Shown here: piece after piece, positions 34,405 to 44,177 of the stretch
Layout of the letters: every line of letters begins with the position of its first letter
How positions within the stretch are numbered: position 1 is the stretch's first letter
Assembly (NCBI RefSeq): GCF_900116105.1
Contig: NZ_FPAC01000001.1
Coordinates: forward strand, 2,173,135 to 2,237,134
Origin: Paenibacillus sp. 453mf
GTDB taxonomy: Bacteria; Bacillota; Bacilli; Paenibacillales; Paenibacillaceae
Direction: 5' to 3'
DNA length: 64,000 bases
Program-made: the position numbers and the translations under genes
Notes under the pieces: generated by a model
Seen by the model: the letters and a program-made list of their open reading frames with translations, nothing else
Database searches by the model: none
What the model was told of the DNA's origin: nothing

Positions 34405-36474
34405 TTATACAATCGGAACATCCTGCAGTACTTTCTTCGATTGTCGTTTTTTGGGCTTGACCGCTTTTTTCTTATCTTGTGTAGCCTCATTTTTGAGATC
34501 TACGGGTTTAGCGTCCGGCTTCACCTTGCCACGGGTTGTCTTTTTCAAAATCACGACACTAAGTGGCGGAAGCTTGAGTACCAGACTGTTCGGCTGTCCA
34601 TGCCAGGAAGTTTTCTCAGTGCGAATTTCGTTATTTACATGCAGCCCTTCCCCGCCGAATTCCTGAAGGTCACTATTAAAAATTTCTGTATACGAGCCAG
34701 GCCTTGCAATACCTATACGATAATCCTGTCTAGCTACAGGCTGAAGATTAATGACCACGATCAGCGTATCACCTGGCTTCTTGCCTTTTCTAAGATAGGA
34801 AATGACACTTTGCGAGTGGTCATCTGCTGATATCCATTCATAGCCTTCACCAGCATGATCCAGTTCCCATAGTCCTTTTTCCCGGATATACAATTCATTT
34901 AGCGCTTTGGAGTAAGCATGAAGCTTACGATGACTCTCATAATCCAGCAAGAACCAATCGAGGGGCTCTTCATCCTTCCATTCGATAAACTGACCGAATT
35001 CCCCTCCCATAAAGAGCAGCTTTTTGCCAGGAAAGGTCATGAAATAACCGAGTAAAGTACGAAGACCTGCAAATTTCTGCTCATAGTTGCCCGGCATCTT
35101 GTCAAGCAGCGACTTCTTCCCATGAACAACTTCATCATGAGAGAGAGGAAGCAGGTGGTTGTCCGCCTGTGCATAAACGACAGGAAAGGTAAGGAAATTG
35201 TGCTTATGAGGCCGCTCGTTAAAATCTGTTTTGAAATACTCCAAGGTATCGTTCATCCAGCCCATATTCCATTTGTAATTGAATCCAAGTCCGTCAGCGA
35301 ATACAGGGCTTGTCACACCGGGCCAAGCGCTTGATTCTTCAGCCATCATGAGTGCATTAGGATAATAGTGATAGATCGTCGTATTTAACTGTTTAATAAA
35401 ATCGATGGCTTCCAAATTTTCAACGCCGCCAAATTCATTCAATGTATATTGACCATTACTTTTCTCAAAATCCAGCCTTAGCATACTCGTTACCGCATCA
35501 ATCCGCAGACCATCAATATGATATTTTTCCATCCAGTAAATGGCGTTTGAGATCAGAAACGATCTTACTTCAGGCTTTGAATAATCGAAGCTCAGTGTCC
35601 CCCAGCCCGGCTTATCGGATTTGAGTGGATCCGCATATTCGTAGAGCGGTGTACCATCAAACATACGAAGTCCGTGTGCATCTCTGGCGAAATGAGCAGG
35701 TACCCAGTCCAGAATTACGCCTATACCGGCTTGATGAAGCTGATCAATCAAAAACATCAAATCTTTAGGAGTACCATATCTGCTGGTTGGGGCAAAATAA
35801 CCTGTATTCTGATATCCCCAAGACAGATCGTATGGATGCTCACTCAGCGGCATGAACTCGACATGAGTATAGGACATTTCAAGAAGATAAGGGATGAGCA
35901 GCTCCGCCATTTCACGGTATGTATAGAAACTCATGTCATCTTTTTGCTTCCATGTTCCAAAATGCATTTCATATACATGGAGCGGTTTGTTATATGGCTC
36001 CTTCTGTTTACGGCGCCACGCAGCATCATGCCATACATATCCTTCGATATCCGTTGTTACCGAAGCCGTTGCCGGTCTTACTTCTGCCTGGAAGGCATAC
36101 GGATCCGCACGGAGTAAGGATTCACCATGGGGAGAAATTATATGATATTTGTAAAAAATTCCTTCTATAATTTCAGGAAAAAAACGAGTCCAAAGTCCTG
36201 AATCGGGTATCTTATATAAGAGATCAGACTCGCCTAGGCCGTGATAACCGTTACGATCGTGAGCAAGACCCACTTTTATCGCGTTGGGAGCCCATACCGT
36301 AAATCGGTAACCCTTAACTCCATCTTCCACTACGGGGTGAGCCCCCAAAAAGTGATGACTGAAATGAGATGTCCCTTCATGAAAATAATAAATATCTTCA
36401 GAAGAGATGGATTGTTCCAACCATTTGTTCTCGATCAAAAGATCACCTGCTTTTTCAATTAGAATTTCAATCAC
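34405..36474 (-). CDS. glgB: 1,4-alpha-glucan branching enzyme GlgB with basic C-terminal tail
   Basis: A 689-residue GH13 enzyme: N-terminal CBM48 (about 35-145), then the TIM barrel with D-W-V-P-A-H-F (256-262), nucleophile Asp326 in D-G-L-R-I-D-A-V, catalytic Glu379 region M-A-E-E-S and L-S-H-D-E-V-V-H-G-K. It makes alpha-1,6 branches in glycogen. The last 40-45 residues form a Lys/Arg-rich, low-complexity tail not part of the usual enzyme. The start is GTG, with only a modest GGGG site. It precedes glgA; glgC is divergent 156 bp away. No glgD or glgP is adjacent, unlike B. subtilis glgBCDAP. Confidence 0.95.
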   Translation of the reverse strand: MIEILIEKAGDLLIENKWLEQSISSEDIYYFHEGTSHFSHHFLGAHPVVEDGVKGYRFTVWAPNAIKVGLAHDRNGYHGLGESDLLYKIPDSGLWTRFFPEIIEGIFYKYHIISPHGESLLRADPYAFQAEVRPATASVTTDIEGYVWHDAAWRRKQKEPYNKPLHVYEMHFGTWKQKDDMSFYTYREMAELLIPYLLEMSYTHVEFMPLSEHPYDLSWGYQNTGYFAPTSRYGTPKDLMFLIDQLHQAGIGVILDWVPAHFARDAHGLRMFDGTPLYEYADPLKSDKPGWGTLSFDYSKPEVRSFLISNAIYWMEKYHIDGLRIDAVTSMLRLDFEKSNGQYTLNEFGGVENLEAIDFIKQLNTTIYHYYPNALMMAEESSAWPGVTSPVFADGLGFNYKWNMGWMNDTLEYFKTDFNERPHKHNFLTFPVVYAQADNHLLPLSHDEVVHGKKSLLDKMPGNYEQKFAGLRTLLGYFMTFPGKKLLFMGGEFGQFIEWKDEEPLDWFLLDYESHRKLHAYSKALNELYIREKGLWELDHAGEGYEWISADDHSQSVISYLRKGKKPGDTLIVVINLQPVARQDYRIGIARPGSYTEIFNSDLQEFGGEGLHVNNEIRTEKTSWHGQPNSLVLKLPPLSVVILKKTTRGKVKPDAKPVDLKNEATQDKKKAVKPKKRQSKKVLQDVPIV

Positions 36475-36630
36475 ATTATTACCCCATTTTCACCAATTTG
36501 AATAGCAAAAATAGCTCAAACACAATTTTTTTATTTATTTGTCATGTTTTCTGAAAAGGTTGTTTCACGGGCGAAGGTCGCCGTTTAATAATATCTCAAC
36601 GTCAACAATTACATTCGGGAGGGAAACGAA

Positions 36631-37854
36631 ATGGCTAAGAAAGATTGCATCGCCATGTTGCTCGCAGGAGGAGAAGGAAAGCGCCTTGCGCCTTTGACAT
36701 CGAGCATTGCTAAACCTGCTGTTCACTTTGGTGGAAATTATCGAATAATCGATTTTCCTCTCAGCAACTGCGTAAATTCAGGAATTGATACAGTAGGAGT
36801 ATTAACACAATATGAGGCTGAATCTCTGCATCAACATATTGGTGAAGGAGAGCCTTGGAAGCTGAACCAGACTGGAGGAAATGGTATATCACTCCTTCCT
36901 TCATGGAATATCGGTTGTGAAGAAGGATATTGCGGCACTGCGGATGCCATATATAAAAATATTGAATTTATAGATCAACATGATCCAGAAGATGTACTTA
37001 TTCTCTCCGGAGATCACATTTATCAAATGGATTATCGTGAGCTGTTGCAGTACCACACAGACAAAGGTGCTCAAGCAACGATTGCTGTTATTGAAGTGCC
37101 ATGGAATGAGGCGCATCGCTTTGGTGTGATGGGTGCTGATGAAGATATGCGTGTTACCGAGTTCGTAGAAAAACCAGCGAAACCGGAAAGCAACCTGGCT
37201 TCAATGGGTATTTATGTATTTAAGTGGAGCTACTTGAAGGAGCATTTGCTTCGTGATGCTGCGATTCATGATTCTGGACATGATTTCGGTAAAGACCTTA
37301 TTCCAGCCATGCTGCAGAGTGAGGAGCCGCTGTACGTATACAACTTTAACGGGTATTGGAAAGATGTAGGCACTGTTCAATCGCTGTGGGATGCGCATAT
37401 GGATCTCTTGAACGGAGTAACCTTGAATAAGGAATCTGAACAAACATGGCCGATGTTCACTCGCAAATGGCGTACTAAACCAAGTGCACATAAACCGAGA
37501 ACAAGCAGCTTTGACAGCTGTATGGTTCATGAAACATGCGCCATTGAAGGTGATGCAGACCGTTCGGTCATCTTCTACGGTGTCGAGATTGGAAAATCCA
37601 GTTCCATTAAAGATAGTGTAATTATGCCGAATGCAAAAATAGGCCGTAATGTAACGATTGAGCACGCTATTATTGGCGAAGGTGCCATTGTTAGAGATGG
37701 CGCGGTCATTAAAGGCAAAGTGGACGAAATTGTGGTCATTGGACCACACGAGACCGTCGTTTCTAAGCCTGCTGTTCGTACTCAGCCTAATCGACTGCTC
37801 AAAGAAGTATATGAAAAAACGGGCCGCCTTCGTGCGGAAGGCTTATCCTCATAA
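36631..37854 (+). CDS. glgC: Glucose-1-phosphate adenylyltransferase GlgC
   Basis: A 407-residue nucleotidyltransferase with L-A-G-G-E-G-K-R-L (residues about 11-19), K-P-A-V-H-F-G-G (about 28-35), G-T-A-D-A-I (about 102-107), S-G-D-H-I-Y (about 125-130), F-V-E-K-P (about 177-181) and a C-terminal left-handed beta-helix domain. It makes ADP-glucose, the committed step of bacterial glycogen synthesis. Its usual GlgD partner is not adjacent. It is divergent from glgBA; the gap carries an inverted pair GGCGA/TCGCC near 36575 but no clear operator. Confidence 0.95.
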   Translation: MAKKDCIAMLLAGGEGKRLAPLTSSIAKPAVHFGGNYRIIDFPLSNCVNSGIDTVGVLTQYEAESLHQHIGEGEPWKLNQTGGNGISLLPSWNIGCEEGYCGTADAIYKNIEFIDQHDPEDVLILSGDHIYQMDYRELLQYHTDKGAQATIAVIEVPWNEAHRFGVMGADEDMRVTEFVEKPAKPESNLASMGIYVFKWSYLKEHLLRDAAIHDSGHDFGKDLIPAMLQSEEPLYVYNFNGYWKDVGTVQSLWDAHMDLLNGVTLNKESEQTWPMFTRKWRTKPSAHKPRTSSFDSCMVHETCAIEGDADRSVIFYGVEIGKSSSIKDSVIMPNAKIGRNVTIEHAIIGEGAIVRDGAVIKGKVDEIVVIGPHETVVSKPAVRTQPNRLLKEVYEKTGRLRAEGLSS

Positions 37855-37868
37855 TAACATTTTCAAAC

Positions 37869-37904
37869 GAAAAGAGCACTCCTTCTTCTAGGAGTGCTCT
37901 TTTC
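37869..37904. terminator. Bidirectional terminator, glgC / GNAT
   Basis: A 15-bp perfect stem GAAAAGAGCACTCCT (37869-37883) with 37890-37904, A-rich and T-rich flanks. Confidence 0.9.
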
Positions 37905-37937
37905 ACTTATCATATAATGTAGCGTGAATTTTACATT

Positions 37938-38465
37938 CTATCGTTCGTACAAATTTACGACCCGGACACCCATGTCCGTTACACCTTGATGCTTAAATCC
38001 AAGCCCTTGATAAAAAGCATTTAGCTTCGGACTGTGTGTAATACAATCCAGCCTTAATGCCTTCTTACCTTTGGAGAGTACGATTTCTTCTGCAGCATCA
38101 AGCAGCCATTCGCTAATGCCTCGCTTGCGGTACGCTTGGCGGACCGTGAGTCGATGCAAGTAGCCGTAACGATCATCATTAAGAGGACCCCAATAAGAAG
38201 GATCACTTCCTTGCAGTGTGAACATACCGACAGGTGCTTGGTTCAAGTAAGCGACATATACTTCACGGTCATCAAAATAGGAGCGAACGGATTCTGAAGT
38301 AAACATATCCGGTGTCCAATGCTTCAGAGCGCTTGCGACCATCCATTCAGCTGCTTCCTTCAGCAAGAATACAATATCATTCGTTTCTTCAGGGGTAGCT
38401 TTGACCAATACAAGCTTGCCCTCTTGTTCTTCTCTTTGCTTAATAAGCTCCAGATTGTCTAACAT
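37938..38465 (-). CDS. GNAT family N-acetyltransferase
   Basis: A 175-residue acetyltransferase with the acetyl-CoA loop Q-A-Y-R-K-R-G-I-S-E-W-L-L (R-x-x-G-x-x-x form) and C-terminal N-A-F-Y-Q-G-L-G-F-K. The ATG at 38465 follows GGAGGGG; a TTG six codons upstream lies in that site. It is the last gene of the ABC ATPase/lipoprotein/two-component cluster, 24 bp after the kinase gene. Substrate unknown; its place in the operon suggests it may modify something made or sensed by the unit. Confidence 0.87.
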   Translation of the reverse strand: MLDNLELIKQREEQEGKLVLVKATPEETNDIVFLLKEAAEWMVASALKHWTPDMFTSESVRSYFDDREVYVAYLNQAPVGMFTLQGSDPSYWGPLNDDRYGYLHRLTVRQAYRKRGISEWLLDAAEEIVLSKGKKALRLDCITHSPKLNAFYQGLGFKHQGVTDMGVRVVNLYER

Positions 38466-38489
38466 GCTCTCTCTCCCCTCCAATAGCCA

Positions 38490-39923
38490 TCATGCTTCAA
38501 TGGTCCCTTGCTGATCCTGCTCCTCATGAGCCTCTTCTTGTAAGGCAGGCAAGCGAACGGTAACTGTCGTACCGTTGCCGAGTTCACTATGCATACTCAT
38601 TGTCCCTCCATGAAGCTCAATGAGCTGCTGACTAATAGCAAGTCCCAGACCTGTACCCCCATGCTGGTGATCCACTTGATAGAAGCGGTCTTTTACCTTC
38701 GCCAAATGCTCTTCACTGATCCCGATTCCCGTATCCTGTACAGACACGATAATGAACTCATCTTCGCGTTGAAGGATAATGTAGATCCAAGAATTCATAT
38801 GGGAGAACTTGATTGCATTATCTATGACATTGAGAAACACCTGTTTCAGACGATTGCCATCGCCCAAAATAAGATATTCCTCTTCCTCTGCATCCAGCTT
38901 AAGCTGGATATGCTTCTGCTCTGCCTTCGCCCAGACATTCAGCATCACTTCCTGCATGACTTCACGTACACTGACCGAGCCTTTAACCATTTTCATTTCA
39001 TTTTGCTGCAGTTTAGAGAAATCGAGCAGCTCCTCAACCAGTCCAATTAATCGATTCGTTTCGTTAGATATAATCTTCAGACCCATCCGTGTCTCATCTG
39101 GATCATAGCCGCCGGATTCAAGAGTTTCATTCCAGCCTTTGATGCTGGTGAGCGGAGTCCTGAGCTCATGAGATATCGAGGAGATAAAATCATCCTTGAC
39201 CTGATTGCTGCGAACAATTTCTTGGGCCATATAATTCAGCGTCGAGGCAAGCTCGCCAATCTCATATTTGTAATCCCCCTCGATCCGGACATCAAACCGG
39301 CCCTTCGCCATTTCAGCGGAGACTCCTGTAATGATGTTGATGGGCCTTACAATGGAATTGGCAAGCCCGATACTTATCGTAAAGACAAGCACCAGTACAC
39401 CAATGACAATAAGACTGGACCAGATGAGAATATCAATCAGTGCTTCGTTTACACGCTCAATGCTTGTCACGTAACGGGCAATGTATACATTGTCATTACC
39501 GTAGTCGATCTTCGTTGACACCGCCATTACGGACTCACCTGTTACCGAGTCTTTCCCGATCCAGCGCCCTGTGCTTCCCTTCAATGCCTGAGGAATATCA
39601 CTCGTCTGAATGGTCCGATCGGACTCGAAGCCCGAGGACAATGCAAGCACATTGCCTTCTGTATCGAGTATTTCAAGTGATGTATTGTCCAGCTTGAGAT
39701 AGTACATCAGATTGGAAATAAACGAGCTTTCGTTGCTGCTGTCTATAAACGAAGAATTATAGTATCGGATTACATTTTTCGAATTGGATTCGATGTAATT
39801 ATAGATACTGTCATAATAATATTTCTGCATCGCAACCAGAAAAATAGATTCGATCAGCAATAGCGCAAGCAGAACGAGAATAAAATATTGCAGAACTATT
39901 TGCCTGCGTATGCCTTTCATCAT
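38490..39923 (-). CDS. Sensor histidine kinase (HAMP, HisKA, HATPase)
   Basis: A 477-residue kinase with two membrane helices (about 9-31 and 165-187), an extracytoplasmic sensor region of about 130 residues between them, a HAMP segment (about 188-240), phosphoacceptor His252 in S-H-E-L-R-T-P, and N, G1, G2 boxes (D-N-A-I-K-F, D-T-G-I-G-I-S, G-G-T-G-L-G-L). The first codons overlap the response regulator by 4 bp (ATGA). Signal unknown. Confidence 0.94.
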   Translation of the reverse strand: MMKGIRRQIVLQYFILVLLALLLIESIFLVAMQKYYYDSIYNYIESNSKNVIRYYNSSFIDSSNESSFISNLMYYLKLDNTSLEILDTEGNVLALSSGFESDRTIQTSDIPQALKGSTGRWIGKDSVTGESVMAVSTKIDYGNDNVYIARYVTSIERVNEALIDILIWSSLIVIGVLVLVFTISIGLANSIVRPINIITGVSAEMAKGRFDVRIEGDYKYEIGELASTLNYMAQEIVRSNQVKDDFISSISHELRTPLTSIKGWNETLESGGYDPDETRMGLKIISNETNRLIGLVEELLDFSKLQQNEMKMVKGSVSVREVMQEVMLNVWAKAEQKHIQLKLDAEEEEYLILGDGNRLKQVFLNVIDNAIKFSHMNSWIYIILQREDEFIIVSVQDTGIGISEEHLAKVKDRFYQVDHQHGGTGLGLAISQQLIELHGGTMSMHSELGNGTTVTVRLPALQEEAHEEQDQQGTIEA

Positions 39924-40618
39924 TGAGCTCTACCCTTCCACTTGTAACCATGTCCCCAAACCGTTTGCAAGTATTCCGGCTCTGAAGGATTGTCTTCGAT
40001 TTTTTGCCGCAGACGCCGAATATTCACGTCCACGATTTTGGGATCTCCCATATATTCTTTGCCCCAGACATGATCAAGAAGAACATCACGGCTGAGCGGC
40101 GTGTTTTCTTTCTCCAGGAAAAATTGCACCAGTGAAAATTCTGTCGGAGTAAGTTCAATAGCCTGACCGTTTCTTTTGAACTGCTTGGAAATAAGGTCTA
40201 ATGAGAACGGACCTGATTCAAATGTGACCTTGGCAGCTGTTTCACGATGAACGTTCACTCTCCGGAGCAGTGACTGAATTCGTGCAATAAGCTCAGTAGG
40301 ACTAAATGGCTTGCTAACATGATCATCCGCTCCGACAGACAAGGCATATACTTTATCTTGCTCCTGCACCTTAGCTGTCAAGAAAATAATCCCGATCCGC
40401 TCGTTCGTTTCCCGAATTCGGCGGCAGACTTCAAAACCGTCAATTCCAGGAACCATGACGTCGAGAAGAGCAATATCGATATCATTAACAGAATTGATGA
40501 TTCTCATTGCCTCCATTCCGTCTCCTGCTTCAAGCACTTCGAAGCCGTTACGCTTCAAGTTCAACACGATAAAACTGCGGATCGATTCCTCGTCTTCCAT
40601 AATCAAAACCTTACTCAT
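39920..40618 (-). CDS. OmpR-family response regulator
   Basis: A 232-residue regulator: receiver domain with acidic pocket E-D-E (8-10), phospho-acceptor Asp53, Thr81 and Lys103 (S-K-P-F), and a C-terminal winged helix (about 130-230) with R-R-L-R-Q-K-I-E-D and T-V-W-G-H-G-Y-K-W. It starts directly next to the lipoprotein stop (abutting) and overlaps the kinase by 4 bp, so the three are co-translated. Its targets are unknown. Confidence 0.94.
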   Translation of the reverse strand: MSKVLIMEDEESIRSFIVLNLKRNGFEVLEAGDGMEAMRIINSVNDIDIALLDVMVPGIDGFEVCRRIRETNERIGIIFLTAKVQEQDKVYALSVGADDHVSKPFSPTELIARIQSLLRRVNVHRETAAKVTFESGPFSLDLISKQFKRNGQAIELTPTEFSLVQFFLEKENTPLSRDVLLDHVWGKEYMGDPKIVDVNIRRLRQKIEDNPSEPEYLQTVWGHGYKWKGRAQ

Positions 40619-41950
40619 TTATTCACTCATTCCTTCCTCTTCCATCTCTTGCGGAATATTGTCCGGTTCAGTTACACCTGCCTGTTTTGGTAAACGATAT
40701 CCAATCACCTGATTACTTGACCGGACGATCTGTTTCCATTCATCTTTTACTTTCTCCCATTCATCAAGTGAGAAGAAATTAATCTCTGCTACGGTCTCAT
40801 CCGTATCAATCAGCTTGAAGCGAAGGTATTTATCCTTGACCGATTTCGTATCCAGTGTAACATTTCCGTGCTGCTCAGGCTTAAGGTTGAAGTAAAAACG
40901 ATCCTGGTCATCCCGGTATTGCTGCATAACAAAGGTCATGTCATCCTTGCCGTTCCACTGATAGAAGGAATAGAAGTAGAGCTTCTCGCTGTCGACAAAC
41001 ATCTCCCAGCCTGGTGGGATTTCCAGCAGACCAAATTCAACAATACCATCGTTGTTGATATCTTCACTCATTATCTTTCTAGGCTTGAAGGTGATATCAA
41101 TTCCTTTAAAAGCCTCAACAAGCTGGTTGTTCTCCATATACACAACATCCGTATAGGAATTGGATGCATCTAGACCAATATCTAGCAAAATACCTGTATG
41201 ATTGGGTGAAATTTTACCCGCAGATACGTTGTAGAAGTCCCTCATACGAGTTTCGATTGTCAGCTTGTCAATCGGCTCGAAGACTTCGTCCTTATATTGG
41301 TAGACCGTTACGGTTCCTTGACCGCTTGTCGGCAATATATTCATGATGGTCAGATCATTAATCCCATCACCATTCATATCCATCGGATTACGGGACTCAT
41401 CTACAATGACATACTTGGAGTAAGGCATTTCCAGTATCTTTTGAAGTGTGCTGCCGTTATAAATATAAGAAGCAAGCCAGTTCTGGGCATTCTGCTCTAC
41501 ACTGTTGGAGAAGCCGGCGATAATCTCCAAATCGTCATCTCCCGTTATATCTTGCAGGCGGAATGAATTGAGTACGGATCCGAGACCATCAAAGGTTAAT
41601 TTCTTAACCCAGGTTACCCCTCGCTTCTCAAGCACCATACCATGAATTTTCACTTCTTCATCGGGTGTGTCGTAGAAAACAACTGCCTCCATCACACCAT
41701 CATTGTTCAAGTCTTTCTGAATAATCTTGTTGGACATCTCTCTTGGCTGTGTAATCGTAGAGCCTTCAGGCAATTCACCCTGAATGACGCTGAGCAGATT
41801 CTCCCGCTCCGATGTCAGTTGCGGCGTTTTCATAAGCGACTTTGGATCATTGAATGAATCAAGTCCGTTCGCGCAAGCAGTAAGAAGCATAAGTACGGCA
41901 AATAACAGCGCTGCATGAATTATCCTTTTTATATGTTGTGCATTTAACAC
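40619..41950 (-). CDS. Lipoprotein with FG-GAP/VCBS-like Asp-rich repeats
   Basis: A 443-residue protein with lipobox L-T-A-C (Cys26). Four motifs of the D-x-N/T-x-D-G/D form occur: D-L-N-N-D-G-V, D-I-T-G-D-D-D-L, D-M-N-G-D-G-I-N-D and D-I-N-N-D-G-I-V, like the calcium loops of FG-GAP/VCBS beta propellers. It is therefore likely a surface calcium-binding propeller. The start is GTG behind GGAAAGAG. It sits between the ATPase and two-component genes, suggesting it feeds a signal to the kinase or is scaffold for it; this is inference. Confidence 0.82.
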   Translation of the reverse strand: MLNAQHIKRIIHAALLFAVLMLLTACANGLDSFNDPKSLMKTPQLTSERENLLSVIQGELPEGSTITQPREMSNKIIQKDLNNDGVMEAVVFYDTPDEEVKIHGMVLEKRGVTWVKKLTFDGLGSVLNSFRLQDITGDDDLEIIAGFSNSVEQNAQNWLASYIYNGSTLQKILEMPYSKYVIVDESRNPMDMNGDGINDLTIMNILPTSGQGTVTVYQYKDEVFEPIDKLTIETRMRDFYNVSAGKISPNHTGILLDIGLDASNSYTDVVYMENNQLVEAFKGIDITFKPRKIMSEDINNDGIVEFGLLEIPPGWEMFVDSEKLYFYSFYQWNGKDDMTFVMQQYRDDQDRFYFNLKPEQHGNVTLDTKSVKDKYLRFKLIDTDETVAEINFFSLDEWEKVKDEWKQIVRSSNQVIGYRLPKQAGVTEPDNIPQEMEEEGMSE

Positions 41951-41970
41951 CTGATCACTCTTTCCACTCG

Positions 41971-42696
41971 TTAAATCTTGTTTTTTTCGTGCATGGTAAG
42001 ACGCCGGCCCCGGATATCAAAAGCAATTCTTCCTTCGGAAAGCCCCCATATCCTAGCCGCATGACGTTCTGCCAGCTCGATAGGAAGTACGGCAATCACA
42101 GTAACATTTTCTTCCGAGCACAGCTTTTTGAAATTCTCAAGCACACTGTCCGCTGATTTGGGATCCAGTCCAATGACAGGCTCATCCGCCAAAATAACTT
42201 TGGCCCCATGGGTTAGCGCTCTTGCAATAGCCACACGCTGCCGCTCTCCTCCACTGAGTTGTCCTGCCTTCATATGGGCTTTATCGAGCAAACCAACATT
42301 TTCAATAATGTCCATGGCTCCCATATAGTCATCCGAACGTACCATCCCAGTCACCATTCTCCACCAAGGCGTTTGCCCAGAACGACCGATGAGTACATTC
42401 TTGAGCACCGTTTTGTTCGTGAACAATTCCGGATTCTGCTCCAAATAGGCCCATTCGCGCTTAATTTGCTTTTTACCAGCATAACCAGCATTAAAAATAT
42501 CAGTACCATGTACCGTAAATTTCCCTTTATCCCATTGATCCTTCAGGGCCAAACAACGAAGAAGCGTACTTTTTCCGCTCCCGCTGCCGCCCACAATCCC
42601 GATAAATTCCCCTTGCTGCATGTCAAAGCTTATCTCTCGAAGTACCGGAAGCCTGTCCGGACCTACGCTTTTTGCTAGATTCTCTACTCTGATCAT
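41971..42696 (-). CDS. Orphan PhnC-like ABC ATPase without H-loop histidine
   Basis: A 241-residue ABC ATPase with Walker A GGSGSGKST (36-44), Q-loop Gln87, signature LSGGE (147-151) and Walker B ending D-E-P (171-173). Its middle (T-P-W-W-R-M-V-T-G and L-L-D-K-A-H) aligns with PhnC-type ATPases, including the phnC of this window. The H-loop reads V-I-A-V-L-P-I-E-L-A, with Pro205 where PhnC has His. No permease or binding protein gene is adjacent. It is the first gene of the two-component operon. It may be a regulatory ATPase or share a distant permease. Confidence 0.85.
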   Translation of the reverse strand: MIRVENLAKSVGPDRLPVLREISFDMQQGEFIGIVGGSGSGKSTLLRCLALKDQWDKGKFTVHGTDIFNAGYAGKKQIKREWAYLEQNPELFTNKTVLKNVLIGRSGQTPWWRMVTGMVRSDDYMGAMDIIENVGLLDKAHMKAGQLSGGERQRVAIARALTHGAKVILADEPVIGLDPKSADSVLENFKKLCSEENVTVIAVLPIELAERHAARIWGLSEGRIAFDIRGRRLTMHEKNKI

Positions 42697-42788
42697 TTAC
42701 GCTTAAACTCCTCTTATCCGTAGATTGTATATTCTTAGTTTATTGGAAAAAGAGTCGATTTACCATATGAGAACAAACATTCCTGAGA

Positions 42789-43964
42789 TCAGAGTCGATG
42801 TGACTGCTCTTTCGATCGAAAAAAGAAGCCCGCTATTCCAAATACGAGGTAGCAGCCGCCAAGGAGCCAGAACATGGCTCCCGGAGCACCCAGCCCCAGC
42901 ATGATTCCTCCAAGATTCGGTCCCAAAATGCTCCCTATATTAAATTGAAAAGAAGCAACGACATTCGCAGATGGAAGGAGCTGCTTAGGGAGAATATCAG
43001 CCGCATACGCGAGCCCCAGCGAAAAGAACGAACCAACGAGTCCGCCGGCAAAAGTAAGTAGAATCAAAGTGTACCAAAAGTGAGTGCCGACTGCCGGAAT
43101 CATCAGAAAGAACAAACCACCTAATATTCCTGCGATCATCAGTATCTTTTTACGCCCATATTTGTCACTAAGTGCACCTAGCGGGAGCTGCAGCAGCAGT
43201 CCGCCAATACCCACAAAGGGCAGGAGTGTCGAGATGTCATTCTCGGAGAATCCGATTCTAAGCCCATATATTGGGAAGTTGCTGTTCATTCCCGACTCCA
43301 TATAGCCATACAGGAAGGCCGGCAAGAGTGCATACCAGGCAAGAATGAAGCCTTTTCTGTACCGTCCCTTAACCTGGTCCTTCGTACTCATTTTCTCAGG
43401 ACGTGTATCAGGCAGTCGAAGAGCAAAGAACAGTACAACAAGCATAATGAGGAACAATATTGCAAACGGCAGCATTTGATTGTAATCCAGCAATTTAATG
43501 CCTAACGGCCCAAGACTGAATCCAATCCCATATGACATTCCGTAGATGGATATATTTCGTCCTCTTGAACCAGCGGGGGTCACCAGTAGAACCCATAGCT
43601 GTGTTGCATAGTGCAATGCACTGTCTCCAATTCCGACCAGGAGCCGAAGCAGAAACCATAACCGCAAATCCGGGATGATTGGAAATAACATTAATGGAAT
43701 CATGACGACAATAATTCCTGCGACAATCAGCTTTTTAAATCCGACTGCACCAAGAATTCGTTCTGCAACCAAAGTCATGGCAAAAGAACCGACATACATG
43801 ACTGCGGCATTCATGCCGTTGACACTTGATGAAACTCCCATCTTCTCAATAAATATGGAAAGAACGGGCAATAATAAACCTTGACTTAAGCCTGCTACAA
43901 TAATAATTGCGATTAAGATCAAAAAATGCCTTGATGATCCTTCTTGGTGTATTCCCTTCTGCAA
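42789..43964 (-). CDS. MFS transporter
   Basis: About 391 residues and 12 hydrophobic helices with the loop 2-3 and 8-9 MFS motifs (D-K-Y-G-R-K-K in the latter). Length and layout suit a drug or metabolite exporter of the DHA1 group. An ATG at 44006 would add 14 residues, but a TTG at 43964 follows AAAGGTAGG at good spacing, so it was chosen; this is not certain. The gene diverges from an ArsR-like regulator across about 210 bp, so it is probably controlled by it. Confidence 0.87.
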   Translation of the reverse strand: MQKGIHQEGSSRHFLILIAIIIVAGLSQGLLLPVLSIFIEKMGVSSSVNGMNAAVMYVGSFAMTLVAERILGAVGFKKLIVAGIIVVMIPLMLFPIIPDLRLWFLLRLLVGIGDSALHYATQLWVLLVTPAGSRGRNISIYGMSYGIGFSLGPLGIKLLDYNQMLPFAILFLIMLVVLFFALRLPDTRPEKMSTKDQVKGRYRKGFILAWYALLPAFLYGYMESGMNSNFPIYGLRIGFSENDISTLLPFVGIGGLLLQLPLGALSDKYGRKKILMIAGILGGLFFLMIPAVGTHFWYTLILLTFAGGLVGSFFSLGLAYAADILPKQLLPSANVVASFQFNIGSILGPNLGGIMLGLGAPGAMFWLLGGCYLVFGIAGFFFRSKEQSHRL

Positions 43965-44177
43965 TGCGAACCTACCTTTCACTCGAACAAAAAGAAAAAT
44001 CGTCATCGCTGACGACCTGTCACTGTCCTCTATTATAGTCCTCCGGGTGAGGAAACGGGTTACAAAGTATTCAACATTATAGTGGACAATACGCCCAAAT
44101 ACAAGCGATAATGAAATGAACGCTTACTTTTCGTAAAAGTTAAGCTGAAACCTGTGATAGGAGGTCTGTTTATACAG

